Source of the DNA: Xiphias gladius
Taxonomy: Eukaryota > Chordata > Actinopteri > Istiophoriformes > Xiphiidae
DNA: 64,000 nucleotides
Assembly (NCBI RefSeq): GCF_016859285.1
Contig: NC_053414.1
Coordinates: 13,129,517-13,193,516, forward strand
Reading direction: 5' to 3'
Every line of letters starts with the position of its first letter. Within the stretch, counting starts at the first letter, position 1. Below the pieces are notes generated by a model. The model was not told the DNA's origin and made no database searches. It saw only the letters and a program-made list of their open reading frames with translations. Position numbers and translations under genes: made by a program. Positions 24,301-36,612 of this stretch are shown one piece after another.

Positions 24301-27300
24301 AGTAGAATGGATGATGCAGCACTGTGTTGTAAATTCTGCTATGAGAGAGATGAATCAACTCTATAGGTGTGCTGTCAAACGTCCTGGTTTACAAAACGTT
24401 AAATGACATTTTGTAGCAGCGAATAATTCTGACATGAATTGTAAATAATTGGACTGCAGCACGGTGGAGAAAAACTATAATGCTTTTTCACTCAGTCTTA
24501 TATATCTTACTTTTTAGAAACCAGAACCACTGAAAGGTAAAGAGTCTCAACCAGTCCACAACTTGGAGCGTCGTCACCCCTCCAGCTCGTTTGTCGACAG
24601 CATCATGGTTGCATTAACTGCTGAGAAGGAGGGAGAAGTCAAAACAGAGACACCGCCTGGACCAGGTACTGTAGCTAAAACCTGCATGTGTCTTAAGGTG
24701 ATGCTTTTTCCAAAATGTAACAGCTCTCGGCCCTTAGCCTTGAGGGACGAGAATGAAAGTTGTCACATGGGCTGTCACTTTTTCCAAAAATAATAAACAA
24801 TTTGTTTGAAGGATATCCCCCTGCCGCATATCCTTGCATATAAACTTTGCTATCTTACAGGCGATGGCATTTTTACGAGCTTCGGCTGCAGGTTTGTTGT
24901 TGTTGTTGTGGTGTAAGACACCTTTTTTTGGTCAAAGTCAACAAACAGACTTATCTTTGTTAGTTACTTTGCCGTCTATGGTGCAGAACCCAAAATACTT
25001 CCACACACTGCTTCTCAGAGTCTTTGGTCTTTCGATTATCCGCTCAGCGGGTTTTCCCGCTATTGTCCTCCATCTTCGAAGCAAATAGAAAAAGTTACTA
25101 GCTTGATAGGTCAATAAGGCATGCCATAGGTCAAGCTGATAGTGAAGTTTTAAAGCTTTATGAACAAATAAAGCTAAGGTTTTGTTTTTAAAAAAACAAA
25201 ACATAAAACAAGTGCTTTGGTGAACGTCTGTTTCTATTGGGGATGAGAGCTGCTATAAATATTTAATTTTTAATAGTGCTATGTATTTATATTGTTCAGC
25301 AAGTTCAAACAGGTGACAGTGACAACAGGTGTTTCATTTCAGTGGCTCAAGCATGAGTTGCATATATGTGTCCCCTTTATGGAAGGGAGGTATAGATATC
25401 CTGTGAAGGATGGTTAAAAAGTCCACTTCCCTAACATAACTCAAAATGTTCCTCCTTTGAAACGAAGCAGGTGAAAATTGCCTTGTCTTATCCTGTAATA
25501 ATCATTGCGTTTTCTTCAAAACTTTTTGTTCTTTCCACACCACCTGGTATTGCAATTGCCACATCTCCCTAAGGATAATAAACCCAGGTGTCTTTTTCTT
25601 CATATTCTGGTAAAATGTACAACTAAAACTGTCTACTTTACTTGAATTAGCACTTTTGTTAGAGTTTGCACAGCTGGCATCTGAGTTAAAGGGGCTATAA
25701 CTGAGTGAAATTAAAAATTGCACACCTACATGGGAAAAATCTAATTACACACCTCTAATTTCAAAGTGGGTTTAAATGTCATTCAATAACAGTGTACAAT
25801 TAAAAAAATCTAAGCTGTAGTTCACTGTCTCTTCAGTCCCCTCAGACATGCCTGAGCCACAGTGTGAAGCTTTGTTCAGTGGGACAAGTGCCTTCGTCCG
25901 CATTGCAGCCATCACCCCTAAAAAGAATTTAAAAGCAGTAGAGTTTGAACCAGAAGAGGACGATCAGAGCAGCGTGGCAGAGCTGCTGATTGACCTGGGC
26001 AGCACCGTCACAGAGCTGGTCAGCACTCTGAAGCTGGTGAAACAGCACAAAGATGCTCAGCTGGAGGAGCTGCACCACACCATGTAAGTGCTGTAAAATA
26101 TTTATGTGGTGATGAAATAAAAATGTAACTTTTTCTTATAAGAAACTCTGCTTTATAAATTTACTTCAACTAACTATTTATTTAACTAATTATTTTCTAT
26201 TTAGCCAAATGTTTTTGCTATCTTTTCATTAGTTGATAATATTTTTGATGTGCAGTCTGTACTGTCTATTAAATCTTAGAAAACAGGAAAAAGCGCCCAA
26301 CACTAGTTTCCACCGCCCAAGGTCATGTCTTCAAAGTGATTGTTTTTTCTGACCAACCATCCAAAACCAAAGATATTCAGTTTGCAGTGACATAAAATTC
26401 TCACACTTGAGAGACTGGACACACCAAATGTTTGGCATCCTTTACTTGATGAATGACTTAACAGAAAATAAACCTCCACCTCTTTTGATAGTCAATTAAT
26501 TGATTTGTTGATTGATTTCCACTAATCCCCTTAGCACTAGATCAGTTAGTGAAGGGCTGCAACTAACAATTATTTTCATTAACATTTAATCTGCTTATAA
26601 TTTTTCTTGATTAATTGTTTGGTTTGTAAGACATCAGAAAACAGTGAATTTTTTTTGTCTTAAGCCCAGGGGGGATGTCATTTAAGTGCCTGTTTTATCC
26701 GACCAATGGTCCAAAACCCAAAGATTTTTTTATTTATTATCTCATGAGACAATAAAAACAACAAATCCTCACAACTGAGAAGCTGGAACTAACGAATATG
26801 TGATGTTCGAGGGATAGGAAAAGCAGATGTGAGAGGCAGCATGGGAACACCAACTAACTGAAAGAGTCTGCACATTATTCAGTAAACATGGTTTGACACA
26901 GGGCCTTCACCAGAGGTTTGGTATTGATAAGGACCAGTCCCTGACAGACAAGGGGTGATATTAACTTTGTTAGTAAATATAAAGAAGATTTCTGGATTTA
27001 TATTCTGTGAAGCTCACCCCAGAGGAATGAATGATTGGAGTTGCATTGTTCATACAAGCTCAATGTAAAATCCAACATTATTTATTGCATTGTTCCAGCT
27101 ATGGCCTGCAGGAGGAGCAGCAGGCTGCAAATAGCAACCACGAGGCTGAAGTGTATGAGCTTAAGCATCAACTTAGCAGTCTAAACAGCCTGGTTGAGAG
27201 GGGCAATCAGGCGTTGCAGCAGAAAGCTCAGGTAAGAAATGCATTCCCTTCTGTCAGTTTTAACTTTGTCTGTGATGCCTTAGTTCAAGATGGCTAAAGA

Positions 27301-28405
27301 AGAGTGCTGACTAATGGGACTGATCCTGTTGAGCTGAGAAAAGTGCTGAAATTTTTCTTTTAAAAAAAAAAACCTTTTTCTTTACACAGGATGAGAAAAC
27401 TTTGGCAAATTTGTCTGCAGAAATACAAGACGCCCAGGAAACTCTAAATAAACACAAGACTGACAATAACGTAAGACGCAGAATAAGTGTAACAGTGTAA
27501 CAGTGTACACTAAGTGTAACAGTTTAAAAAAAAAAAAAAAATGTATCAATTTTTCACAGGAATTGCGGAAGGAGGTGGTAGAACTTCGTCGCTCTCTCCA
27601 GCAGTTGAAGGTGGAGTCCCAATTCCTGCGTGAGGAGTTGAAAAAAGCTGGTTGCCATTCAGCTAACCAAGCCCATTTCATGGAAGAGAAGATCCAGTTA
27701 TTGAGAGAGGTATTTATGATCCTGTCACATATAGTGTCAGTATAGCCTCATATAGCCCGTGTGGATTAATTCACTATTAATTCATTATTCTATCTTGTAG
27801 TAGTTTTCAGCCTGTTCCAGAGCAAACACTGCAGGTTAAATGCTTTTTTTTTTTTTTTCTCTCTATCATATATTTCTTTTATTTGATCCCTAGGTGGAGA
27901 GACTGAAGTTGAGTCTTCAGGAGGTAGAGCAGGCCAGAGTGAAACTCCTTGAAAGAGCAAAGAGACATGTAAGTGCCGACTATATACAGTATCGCTTATA
28001 TTCCTGATTACGCACCATCACCTTTCTTTTCTTGTCTTGGGAGAACATGAGATTGTTTTAATGCCAGTATCCCAGAACTGTCTTGTGAGGATGCGATCCG
28101 GTGTGTTCACGATGTTGTAACGTCTCTCACAGCAAATGATCCATCAGAGCAACCAGCAGAAAAGTGAGAATGAACTTCAGATGTTAAACAACATGATCAA
28201 TAAAGTCAGAGAGGTGAGAGATACTGTTTAATCTGGTTTTTCTGTGCTCTTTCACTTTTGGCATCCTGTCAAGAGTGTGAAGTCTGTGATATGGATATTT
28301 GAGGTGATGGATGTTTTTATTTGCTCCACACAGACCCTGCTGTCTTTGCCAGAGGTTGTGAAGAATTGTGAACAACTTCAACAGCTTGTTGAATACATTG
28401 GCTGA
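15397..28405 (+). CDS. spag5: sperm-associated antigen 5 / astrin (24 coding exons)
   Basis: Exons: 15397-15435, 15527-15643, 15732-18019, 18147-18339, 18532-18648, 18863-18955, 19135-19269, 19656-19775, 19863-19955, 20759-20893, 21003-21096, 21240-21387, 21526-21576, 22041-22215, 22728-22861, 23412-23580, 24518-24665, 25837-26083, 27099-27231, 27390-27470, 27560-27709, 27894-27968, 28133-28213, 28334-28405. They total 5088 nt, in frame (1695 aa; human about 1190). Astrin binds kinetochore-attached microtubule ends and spindle poles, stabilising attachments in metaphase. Matches to human: N-terminal RTPLRSL, the helix LPRHELEQRLSCSMIMVEAL, LRERNIQCEDLK, FVDSIMVALTAE, SAFVRIAAI and the C-terminal LLSLPEVVKNCEQLQQLVEY. 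Residues about 660-1690 are mostly coiled coil. The large exon 15732-18019 encodes an acidic, disordered N-terminal region with four repeats. Two splice sites need checking (19775 and 21003). Confidence 0.88.
15852..16862 (+). repeat. four degenerate protein repeats in the spag5 N-terminal exon
   Basis: A motif of about 15 residues, roughly (D)VTFKSFxCxGGEVEIS, occurs at nt 15852-15902, about 16200-16241, 16469-16519 and about 16814-16862. These are residues near 93, 209, 298 and 413. It is followed in three copies by a short acidic or SxLP/ETxPL stretch. The fourth copy is the most decayed (AFGSFIRTVGEVEKS). I do not know its function and do not recall it in human SPAG5. Confidence 0.7.
23667..24255. 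mobile_element. decayed Tc1-type element in a spag5 intron
   Basis: Terminal inverted repeats are visible: TGTACAGGCGTGGCCAAAAT at the left and the complement of GCAACAATTTTGGCAACATC near the right end, which closes with TGTACA. The GGCCAAAATTA terminus is typical of fish Tc1-like elements. The interior has no intact transposase. Confidence 0.65.
24850..25085 (-). mobile_element. hAT transposase fragment with BED zinc finger remnant
   Basis: On the minus strand a frame reads SSVWKYFGF, then DGKVTNKDKSVC, and stops. This has the aromatic and first-cysteine pattern of a BED zinc finger (SxVWxxF...C) as found in hAT transposases and ZBED genes. The second cysteine and the catalytic domain are absent. 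It lies antisense in a spag5 intron and has no splice sites in frame. Confidence 0.5.
26150..26520. repeat. interspersed repeat family, copy 2
   Basis: It shares GACCAACCATCCAAAACCAAAGATATTCAG, in part, with copies 1 and 3, and ends in GTCAATTAATTGATTTG. It lies in the spag5 intron 26084-27098 and is non-coding. Confidence 0.45.
26550..26800. repeat. interspersed repeat family, copy 3
   Basis: It starts GGGCTGCAACTAACAATTAT and contains CCGACCAATGGTCCAAAACC. It is adjacent to copy 2 in the same spag5 intron, so two insertions, or a duplication, lie side by side. Confidence 0.5.
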
Positions 28406-28523
28406 CATGTTTTGTTTTTTTGTCACTTGTGTTCTTTGTATTTATGTCTATGTTATGCTTTAGCTTCTCCTGGCTGTAAGTGTTCATATTTTAAGTATGA
28501 TTAAAATAATTGTTTTTAAATCA

Positions 28524-28529
28524 AATAAA
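28524..28529 (+). terminator. spag5 polyadenylation signal (AATAAA)
   Basis: AATAAA lies 119 bases after the spag5 stop, with a T-rich tract next to it (TTGTCTTTGTTCC). A second AATAAA about 30 bases later (near 28555) may also serve. Confidence 0.65.
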
Positions 28530-28559
28530 TTGTCTTTGTTCCTTATACTTCAGCAAATA

Positions 28560-30721
28560 AAGTAAACAGTCACGTTAATATTAATAGCAGCACACGTGGC
28601 CACTGTTAGATTTGAATACATCATGCTGAATAACTACATGTGTTGTGCTCCCACGCTACATGGAAAATAAAAACATCTTTTTTTCAAAGTGTTAGCAGTC
28701 ATACTTAGGTTTTCTCTACCAGGCAATATTTTTAATAGTGATATATTTTAAAGGGTTTGATGAACTTCGTATCTTGGTCTAGAACTTAGTTTTAACTATC
28801 AGTTAATGGTTTGTGAAAAGAAAGGTGGTTAAAAGTATTAATAATACTTGAACCACAAACCTTCAAATTTTAATTGTCAGTCATGACAAATAAAAATTTT
28901 TTGCAGAAAATGCGCTCTGTTCGAGTGCTTTAAAAAAAAAAAAAAAAAAAAGGAAAAAAAATCTTCCCCTAAAATGAAAACAAATTACAATTTCCTCCGT
29001 GGATGTTTTTCCGTATGGCACAGTTCAGCATTTGGTAAAAGTTGGGAGAATCCTACAGTGGAAATGAATGCAGATACAACTTGACTGTGTTTGAGCAGAA
29101 TGCACAAGAAAAGCAGATTTGTTTTTTCTCTTTTTCTCAAACCTTAGCAAAGTGTTACTGTACATGGTAATCTCCTGTTGCTGTGTACTGTTAACACAGA
29201 TGAGGTATGCCACCGTAGGCTACACCTGAGTTTGTTTAAATCTAATTTTATAATTTTAAAAAAGTGAAGTGTGTAGAAAGATCTCCCATCACCTTCGGCC
29301 TTATACTTTCTATTATCGCCTATCATTAGACCATAAACAAAACCTTTGTTTATCAAACCAATCTTTGTAGTAAATCCCCAATGTCAATATTGTCTTTTTG
29401 ATATCTTATAAGTTGACACTTGCTGATTAGTTATCCTCATTTAATCCACCGTGATATTAAAGTTCAGTTGCACTCGCGAAAACTAGGAGCCCTTCAAAGA
29501 GGGATACTTTGTTGAAAAAAAAAAAAAAATCAAGTCATATCCGTAAACATAGCTTCTTTTCCGATAGAAAATAAAGTGTCTTCACCATAATAAAGTATTT
29601 CATATGAGTCTCATCTTGTCTGATACGCAGATGTTTTTGCAACAGAGGTTCTAGCATTGAGGTAAAGGACTCGCACTGCTTCATTTCACAGGCTGAAATA
29701 TTGAGTTACAAGTCAATTCATTTTTTTGATTAGTGGATCCATGTGGTAGATAAACTCTGTGTTTCTAAGTGCTGTGTAGATGTCTGGGCATGATAATTGA
29801 GGCCGGTCACAGTCACTGCTAATACCGTGGCTCCAGACAACACTTCAAACTGGCTGAAGTGAAACACCGTAAGTAAAATAAACAAAAGAAACAGATTTTG
29901 GAGGGCATTTTTCATTCGTGGCGGCATTATGTCTGGATCTGTTGGTTCCTCGTTATTTTGTAATCCATTCTAGTTTAATTATAACATTTACAGATATATC
30001 CGATGTAATTCTGATATGTGACTAACTGATGTTGCCTGGCTGTGAATCACATTTTCCTCTGGGGACAATAAAAATACAAAATAATTGCCTGATATTTCGG
30101 CACAATTCCTTAAATTGTAATAGCAATAATTCATCAGTAATTTAAACATTTTATTTTTGTAAAAGAAACCTTCTATATGATTGTTTATTTCCAAAAAGAT
30201 GACCTAATATGCATTTTCATTTGGAAACAAAATACATGCAAATGTAGTAAAGCTAATGTTCTTCATACAAGCCACCTAATGCAAAGGCTATGACCATGAA
30301 ACACAATAATTTATAGCAACATTTCAAAGACTGTCATTTAAACTTAACAGTAATGTAAATATTTAGCTTGCACATTCTAGTTATGACAAAAAAAGCTCGC
30401 ACCCACAAATGAAATTAGATGAATTTTACATTCTCACATGCTGTGAAGAACCCTTGACATTCAAAACCAAATTTAAAACGTGATCTGAAAGTAAATTACC
30501 GTCATTATGGAAAATCGGTTGTAGGGTTAATGGTATATATCACAGTTGTGTCAAGAGAGGTGCATTTAAACAGTCTGTTCAGTTTTGTCCTTAATAAATG
30601 TCAAACAAAGAAAAACAATCATGTTTGTGTGCAGAAATGTCTGGCTCACTTAGTGCTTTCTCAAGTCTCTGATGTTCTGTTATAAAGGTATTGAGATGCT
30701 GGGATCTACATTCTCGGTAGC
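28560..30721. other. intergenic region between convergent spag5 and foxe1; includes the foxe1 3'UTR
   Basis: Very AT-rich, with A-runs at about 28930-28951 and 29516-29529. The right part should be the foxe1 3'UTR; its poly(A) site is not clear because TTTATT (the minus-strand signal) occurs several times. I see no exon here. Confidence 0.5.
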
Positions 30722-31819
30722 TCAGATTGCAGACACAAACCTGTCCATATTCCCTGGGTATGTGGGGTGTCTCAGATAACCCCCAGTGTTGCCGATAGGA
30801 CCTGCAACACTGTTATACTGGGAGAAAGAACCCAGCTGCACTGGGGAGATCCTGCCATAATGGTCCACAGACTCCGCAGGCCCGTGGGGTGAGGCATGGA
30901 GGCGTCCTGTCGCTGCATACCCCTGGGTGTGGCTGTGTCCATATGAGCCCGGGTGTGCATGGTGGTGTGGGTGCCCGTTGGGCCCAGAGTAGGTGAACCC
31001 GGGATGTGTAGAGGAGCGGGATGGCACGGCTCCTCCGCACGGTTGGCTCTGGAAAGCTGGAGCTCCCAGGTTGCAGGGACTGGATCCGCTTGGAAGCCCC
31101 TCAGGAGTGAAGCTCCTGCTGGGCTGCTGCATCACCTCTGGCCCTTGACCTCCCAGCATGCTGGCTGACGGTGGGTGTCCCATGAGGTTGCTGATGCTGA
31201 ACATACGGGTCTGGCCTGGCCCGAAACCAGGAGGGGATGAAGAGGGGTAGTAGGTGGACGGCAGCTGCTGCCCATAGGTTGCACTGACTGTCATGTTGGG
31301 GTAGACTGAGTTGGTATATGCAGCTGACCTGGCAATCTGGACAGGAGAGAAAACTGGCGTCTCATGCATGTATGAGGTGTAGGTGTTCAAGTCACAGCGC
31401 TTAAACCTCTTCCTCCGCCTCAGGAAGCTTCCACTCTCGAACATGTCCTCTGCGTTTGGGTCTAAAGCCCAATAGTTGCCCTTTCCTGGCCGCCCTGGCT
31501 CTCGAGGGATCTTGATAAAACAGTCATTGAGAGTCAGGTTATGGCGGATGGAGTTCTGCCATTTCTTTGAATTGTCTCTGTAGAAGGGGAAACGCTCTGT
31601 GATGAATTTGTAGATGCCCCCCAATGTCAGCTTGCGGTCAGGGGAGTTTGCTATGGCCATGGAAATGAGTGCAATATAGCTGTAAGGGGGTTTCCCCCGC
31701 TGGAGAGGTCTCTTCCTCCTCCGACCTCTGGGCTGCTCCTCTGTCTGTGGCGGAGGGTTGGAGACAGATAAAGTGTCTGCTGGAGAGTCTTTCTCCACTT
31801 TGACCACTGGCATTGTCAT
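30722..31819 (-). CDS. foxe1: forkhead box protein E1, thyroid transcription factor 2 (single exon)
   Basis: One uninterrupted reading frame of 365 aa. FOXE1 is a nuclear DNA-binding factor for thyroid, palate and pharyngeal development. The N-terminus [13 protein letters not shown] contains a SUMO-type site (VKVE). [20 protein letters not shown] starts the forkhead domain (about residues 43-135), with [13 protein letters not shown] and the recognition helix [35 protein letters not shown] and RRRKRFKR follow. The C-terminus [12 protein letters not shown] and DRFVSAI matches human FOXE1 (DFYGRTSPGQFG and DRFVSAM). There is no polyalanine tract; a His-rich stretch (HPHHHAHP, about residue 290) lies in the tail. 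An in-frame Met 23 codons upstream (31888) is possible, but MTMPV suits the family better. Single-exon structure is usual for FOXE1. Confidence 0.93.
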   Translation of the reverse strand: MTMPVVKVEKDSPADTLSVSNPPPQTEEQPRGRRRKRPLQRGKPPYSYIALISMAIANSPDRKLTLGGIYKFITERFPFYRDNSKKWQNSIRHNLTLNDCFIKIPREPGRPGKGNYWALDPNAEDMFESGSFLRRRKRFKRCDLNTYTSYMHETPVFSPVQIARSAAYTNSVYPNMTVSATYGQQLPSTYYPSSSPPGFGPGQTRMFSISNLMGHPPSASMLGGQGPEVMQQPSRSFTPEGLPSGSSPCNLGAPAFQSQPCGGAVPSRSSTHPGFTYSGPNGHPHHHAHPGSYGHSHTQGYAATGRLHASPHGPAESVDHYGRISPVQLGSFSQYNSVAGPIGNTGGYLRHPTYPGNMDRFVSAI

Positions 31820-32240
31820 GGACAGTTCAAAAATGTCCCGGAAAAACAGATTATAAAGTGAGCTTACTGCAAATGCTGGTAGTTCCACAGCCCGCCTGAG
31901 GAAGACAAATTTGATCCTGGACAGTGGAAACAGACAATCCTTCCAGAAAAATCACATTTGTTTTTCACAATTCAGTGTCTCTGAGTCCAAATCCAACAGT
32001 TCTTCAAAAGCAGTTGAAGTAATTTGCTTTTCCAAGAAATCCCGTTTCATTAAATGCAGTGCTAATTCCACAGTTTGTTGTCAGGTTAAGTTGGAGACCA
32101 AAGCTGTAAAAGCACTATGCGTGGTGTTTAAGGTGTATGTGAGAATGAGTCAACCAGCGTTACCTGAAGAGCGTATTACCTCCGCAGAGCACCTGAGGGG
32201 CCACACCCCCCCAAGTATCACATGCTCTCAACATACCTCA

Positions 32241-32248
32241 GCTTTATA
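32241..32248 (-). promoter_or_regulatory. TATA-like box upstream of foxe1
   Basis: TATAAAGC on the minus strand, about 420 bases before the foxe1 ATG, would place the transcription start near 32210. The sequence between is GC-richer than its surroundings. Seen motif, inferred use. Confidence 0.35.
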
Positions 32249-32259
32249 AGGGCCTATTG

Positions 32260-35030
32260 TTCATGCCTGACAAAGTCTGCATACTTTGTGGGGGAAATTT
32301 CTATTTCAAGCGTTCTGACATATTTTTAATGTGGCTGAAATACAAAAATATCTGTTGTCAAATTCAGAATCTACTTTTTCAATTAAATGAATTAACTGTT
32401 GTTCATTAAAAAAATAAACACTAAATTTTAAGTTCACCTTTTATTACCTGTTATACATTTACTTGTAACTATCAGATTTATTCCATGCAGAACCGTTTTG
32501 AGTTTTATAGACCAGAACTGTCAAAACAAACATTGTTTCCTCTTCATATGCAAATTCTCCTTTAAAGCTGACCTCAATTTATTTTAACAAGTCCAAAATG
32601 GTACGTGTTGTTTTGATGTTTCACACTAAAAGACCTCTTTAGTGGTAACTTAACCTGTGAGTTGTTTTTCTACCTCGCTTCCTTGTTTGTTTTGTGCCAG
32701 CGGTCGGACGAGCCAGCTGTGTTAAGAGATGTAAATATTTTCCAGTGAAAGGCCCTCGTGTGATTTCAGCATGTAAATTATAGAACATCACAATCCCTGG
32801 ATGTATCCCAAGACACAGAAATAACCAGCTCTTGATATAGAAATTGTTTTGATTATGAACATCTTCAAGGAATTGGTGGTAATACTTCCTGGATATATTT
32901 TAAATTCAGTGTCATTTAAGTTTGTATCAGTCTATTTTTGCAGGGCAGCAACTGCTGCACACACTTACAATTTTTAACTTACTAGGTCCATTCTTAGATA
33001 GACTAATCTGTGAAACCTTTTCTTTTAAGTGGACTTTAAACACTGTTGAATTTCACCAGCACCAGTGATGGACACAATGCTGACACTCTGTGCAGCTCTG
33101 GTGGTATGAAGTCTGGGGACTCCACAGGGCTGGGGTTCACCAACTTAATCTCTTAAACAAACAGAGAGGAAAACACAGCAGCACACTCCCACTGCTCAAC
33201 ACCAGGCTGGGTCAACACCGCGGGCATGTGTCAGAGCAGGAGCGTGGTGAGAGAGCGTGGGTTTTCGCAGACAAACAGCCCGATGAAAGGTTTAGTCCTG
33301 TGGGGAGGGCTGGGGATGTGGCGCTCCTGGGCTGGACCTGGAGTCATATGATGGGGTGGGGTATGTGATCGGATGAGGAGTTTTTTTTTATGTTAACATG
33401 AGAATCCTGTTAGTTGTTAATTCAATTTAACTTTGCTGTAATTTTGCTTACATTTCAAGATAAGACAACCAGCTAAAAATAGAGAAAGCTGAACAAAAAA
33501 GGAAGACAGGTGCAAAATTGTTTTATGATATTGATGATTTAAGTTTTACACGATCCCAGGTGTTTATTTGAAAATTATCCAGTTATAATATAGGTATAAT
33601 CTCTCAAAGTCTCACAGCCTTTTAGCTACTTGTTTAGAAAGTTATGGGTGCAATATTGTGCAATGATTGCACAATATTAATCCTTTAAGTGAATAAATTT
33701 TAGTTTAGTCTATATCGTGTTCATGACAGATTTTTTTCGTGCTTCATATACATTTTTTTTGTATGATGGTCATTTCATTATTCAGTTAAACCCAGCATGT
33801 ATTTCTCCTCAAGGTGCATGGTGAAAAAATATGCAGCAGTTACATGAGTGTGTAGAGGGCATGCAAGCTACCTGACACCCCATCCAGTTCGACTAGGACA
33901 GGCAAATAAAAAAAGCCACTGGATCACAGTGGATAGTATTATTTGTCACTGTGAGCCTTTACAGTGCAAAAGTAAATACATGTAAATTAATCCTAATTCA
34001 ATTAGCTGAAGAATTGATATGTATATAGGCAGAAAGTGAATAACTGACTGTTTTGATAATTGTTAAAGTCAATAATAAGAGTATAAAGAAAATAATTATT
34101 TACAGTCCTAATATAATACTATTATAGGCTGGCATTTCAAAACGTATTTGCTGTGTCTTTTAGTTCTCTTATCTGACTGTTGCTCAAAATCGAATTAAAA
34201 AAGACAGAAATATACTTATACTTAGAAAAATGAAAATAGGTGTTGATATTTTTTTCCCCTGGGTCATTGGCTTTCTTTTGTAGTCCATTTAAGTTCAGTT
34301 CAGATCTTCATTGTTCCTACAAAGGAAATTCTGCAGGAAGGGACAAGTACAACAACATAAATACAATTAAAACAATAAATCAAAGAAGACAATAGAAAGC
34401 GCAAATACACCATACACATGTACAAAATACATACAATATGTCGTAAAAACTGCACTTCTTACACGTGGTTTAAAGTAATATTGAACCTTTCAATTTAACA
34501 AGTTTTAAATGGTAAATTCGAATTGTGTTTACAATGTAATGTGACACAATATAAACAAAGGGAATATTGCGCTCTTATCCATATGAATGATAATATGTTT
34601 GATTGCATGGTTACTTCAACATCTGACAGAAGTGATGGACATGTAATGTAGTTTGCAGTGGACCTCACCCTTTGCCTAAGACAGCTTCTTATGCTTTATG
34701 GTTATGAACAATTAGTGGTGAGTTATTTCCTTGGTACCTGTTGTTACTGGAGCTCAAGCACATAGTTGCAATAGTTTGCTTATGCATCACGATTTGGCAC
34801 TTAAACAGCATTTACTGTCTAATATTTGTTCATCAGTCTTTTAGCCTAGTGTTTGTGCTGGTGGATTAAAAATAGGATTTATGCTGCTGTAAGGTGACTA
34901 CTGTCAACATTTAAGATAAAAAAAAGTTTTAAAATGTGTTGATATGCTTCATTGACTAAATGATTCTCGGTTCATGCTAAATGGATTGTGTTGTGTAACT
35001 TGGAAGGCTCACATTTAGAAAGACAACAAA
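32260..35030. other. foxe1 upstream intergenic DNA, nothing recognised
   Basis: This is AT-rich single-copy-looking DNA. A GC-richer block at about 33060-33370 has no splice sites or family resemblance. It could hold foxe1 enhancers, but I have no direct evidence. Confidence 0.4.
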
Positions 35031-35039
35031 GTTTCACTT

Positions 35040-35760
35040 TTATCAGAATGGGTACTTTCACTAGGACTGACCCGAATGCCTCAACGCTTCGAAGCTTCTG
35101 CCATTGCGATGGTAATCGACGTCCAAATCCGCATTTGAATGCTGTGTTTTGTTTTTTGTTTTTTTGGTTCTGTTTTGTCTTGTTTTTATAATTATTATAT
35201 ATGCATAACAACAAAAATCCCAAATACCCCATTAAAGAAATAGTAATGCAAAATTATTCATTATGCATCAATATAAATTATTAGTACTTATTCTAAGACA
35301 AGGACATTTAATCTTAGTGATAGTTTTCTGCAGCACAGCTCTCACCTAATGTTACCAGCACTGACATTGGGACAGTGTCACATGACCACGTGACTGTGGC
35401 TTACAAGTAACAACTGCGCTAGCAAGATGTCGAAAAAGTCAAGAATCTGGAATAATTTCCAAAATTGTGAAGATGACCCCAAAAAAGTCGAGTGCCAGAT
35501 ATGGCAATGGAAATTGGCATATCACAAATGTACAGTGAGTAAAACTGTAAATACAGCTTAGCCATCTTGCAACTGCTAAAATTTTCGTTTTTCTTTTTTC
35601 TATCTTGGCTGATGTTAGTGCAGCCTGCATGCTAATGAAGTATAATGCTGAAATCCGATTTTTGTCCTTGTTTCTCTCTGTTCTTCGATTATTAATGGGT
35701 CATTGGAGCTTCAAGGCCCGAAAAATGGTATTTTGGACAACCGTAATTCTGACTGATTAA
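35040..35760 (+). mobile_element. hAT remnant with degenerate BED zinc finger
   Basis: ATG 35427 opens a frame reading MSKKSRIWNNFQNCEDD, then KKVECQIWQWKLAYHKC, which is then lost. This fits a BED finger (SxIWxxF...C..C), but the second Cys is replaced by Trp. The flank at 35040-35110 (CTAGGACTGACCCGAATGCC, CGCTTCGAAGCTTC) resembles fish hAT ends. No transposase core remains. Confidence 0.5.
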
Positions 35761-36586
35761 CAATGAATACAAATCTTATTATTCTTTGATTGCTTGTTTT
35801 TTTTTCACTTTAAAGCTGCTGTAATCATTATTTTTATATTAATAATGCATGAAATGACACTTGACACATGAAAGGAAGTGACAAATCTAAGCAAAATAAT
35901 CACCCAACTCTCCAGTTCCCCTCAGCTGTACGGAACTAGCATCTTTCAGCTCATTGTTTTCATCAGTCATTTCCAGCCATAGCAAGCAGCTGCTTTATGG
36001 AAAACATGAACGGTGCAGGAAAGCATTGATAAACCCACTGTACACTACCTGCTCAGCACCACACAACAGAGGGACAAAGTTAATGAATAGCTGGGGAACA
36101 GAGTGCAGCATTTAGCAGCTTAAGAGTCAGATACTTCCCCCAAAGGTTAGCTGAGACCTAAATTAAGCTAAAACTAGTGTGAAGAGTGGATGTGCATTCA
36201 CAAGGTGGGCACAATCACAACTCCAAATTAGTGCTAATGTTGCTCCATAACTGCTGGAAAAAACCAACTGTTTGCTGACACATTTACCAAACCAACTTTA
36301 TAAGGTGATAATAAGTAAATTTGTTTACTGCTTGTTGTGCTTTCCCCAAGTGGCCAGAAAATCAATTTAAGCAGATATAAGCTATGGGGGTAGAAAAAAT
36401 AACAAAACATTCCTTTCATGAAAAGCTATTATAGCTTGGAGGTGAAGAAATCACAGTTACAGACACCTCACCTCTCCAACTAGCAAGTATGAAAGTGCTC
36501 TGGAAAAAAGCTTTTTCATATGTTACAGACAAAGGGAACAAAAGATGAGAAATCATACATACATTACATTATTACACATAAATTAT

Positions 36587-36612
36587 ACACACACACACAC
36601 ACACACACACAC
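36587..36612. repeat. (AC)13 microsatellite followed by (TA)n
   Basis: A perfect CA run is followed directly by GTATATATATATAT. Confidence 0.9.

Noticed and set aside
31820-31888. Upstream in-frame Met of foxe1 (adds 23 residues)
   Set aside because: The extra residues ([12 protein letters not shown]...) are hydrophobic and unlike FOXE1 N-termini; [11 protein letters not shown] is the more fitting start.
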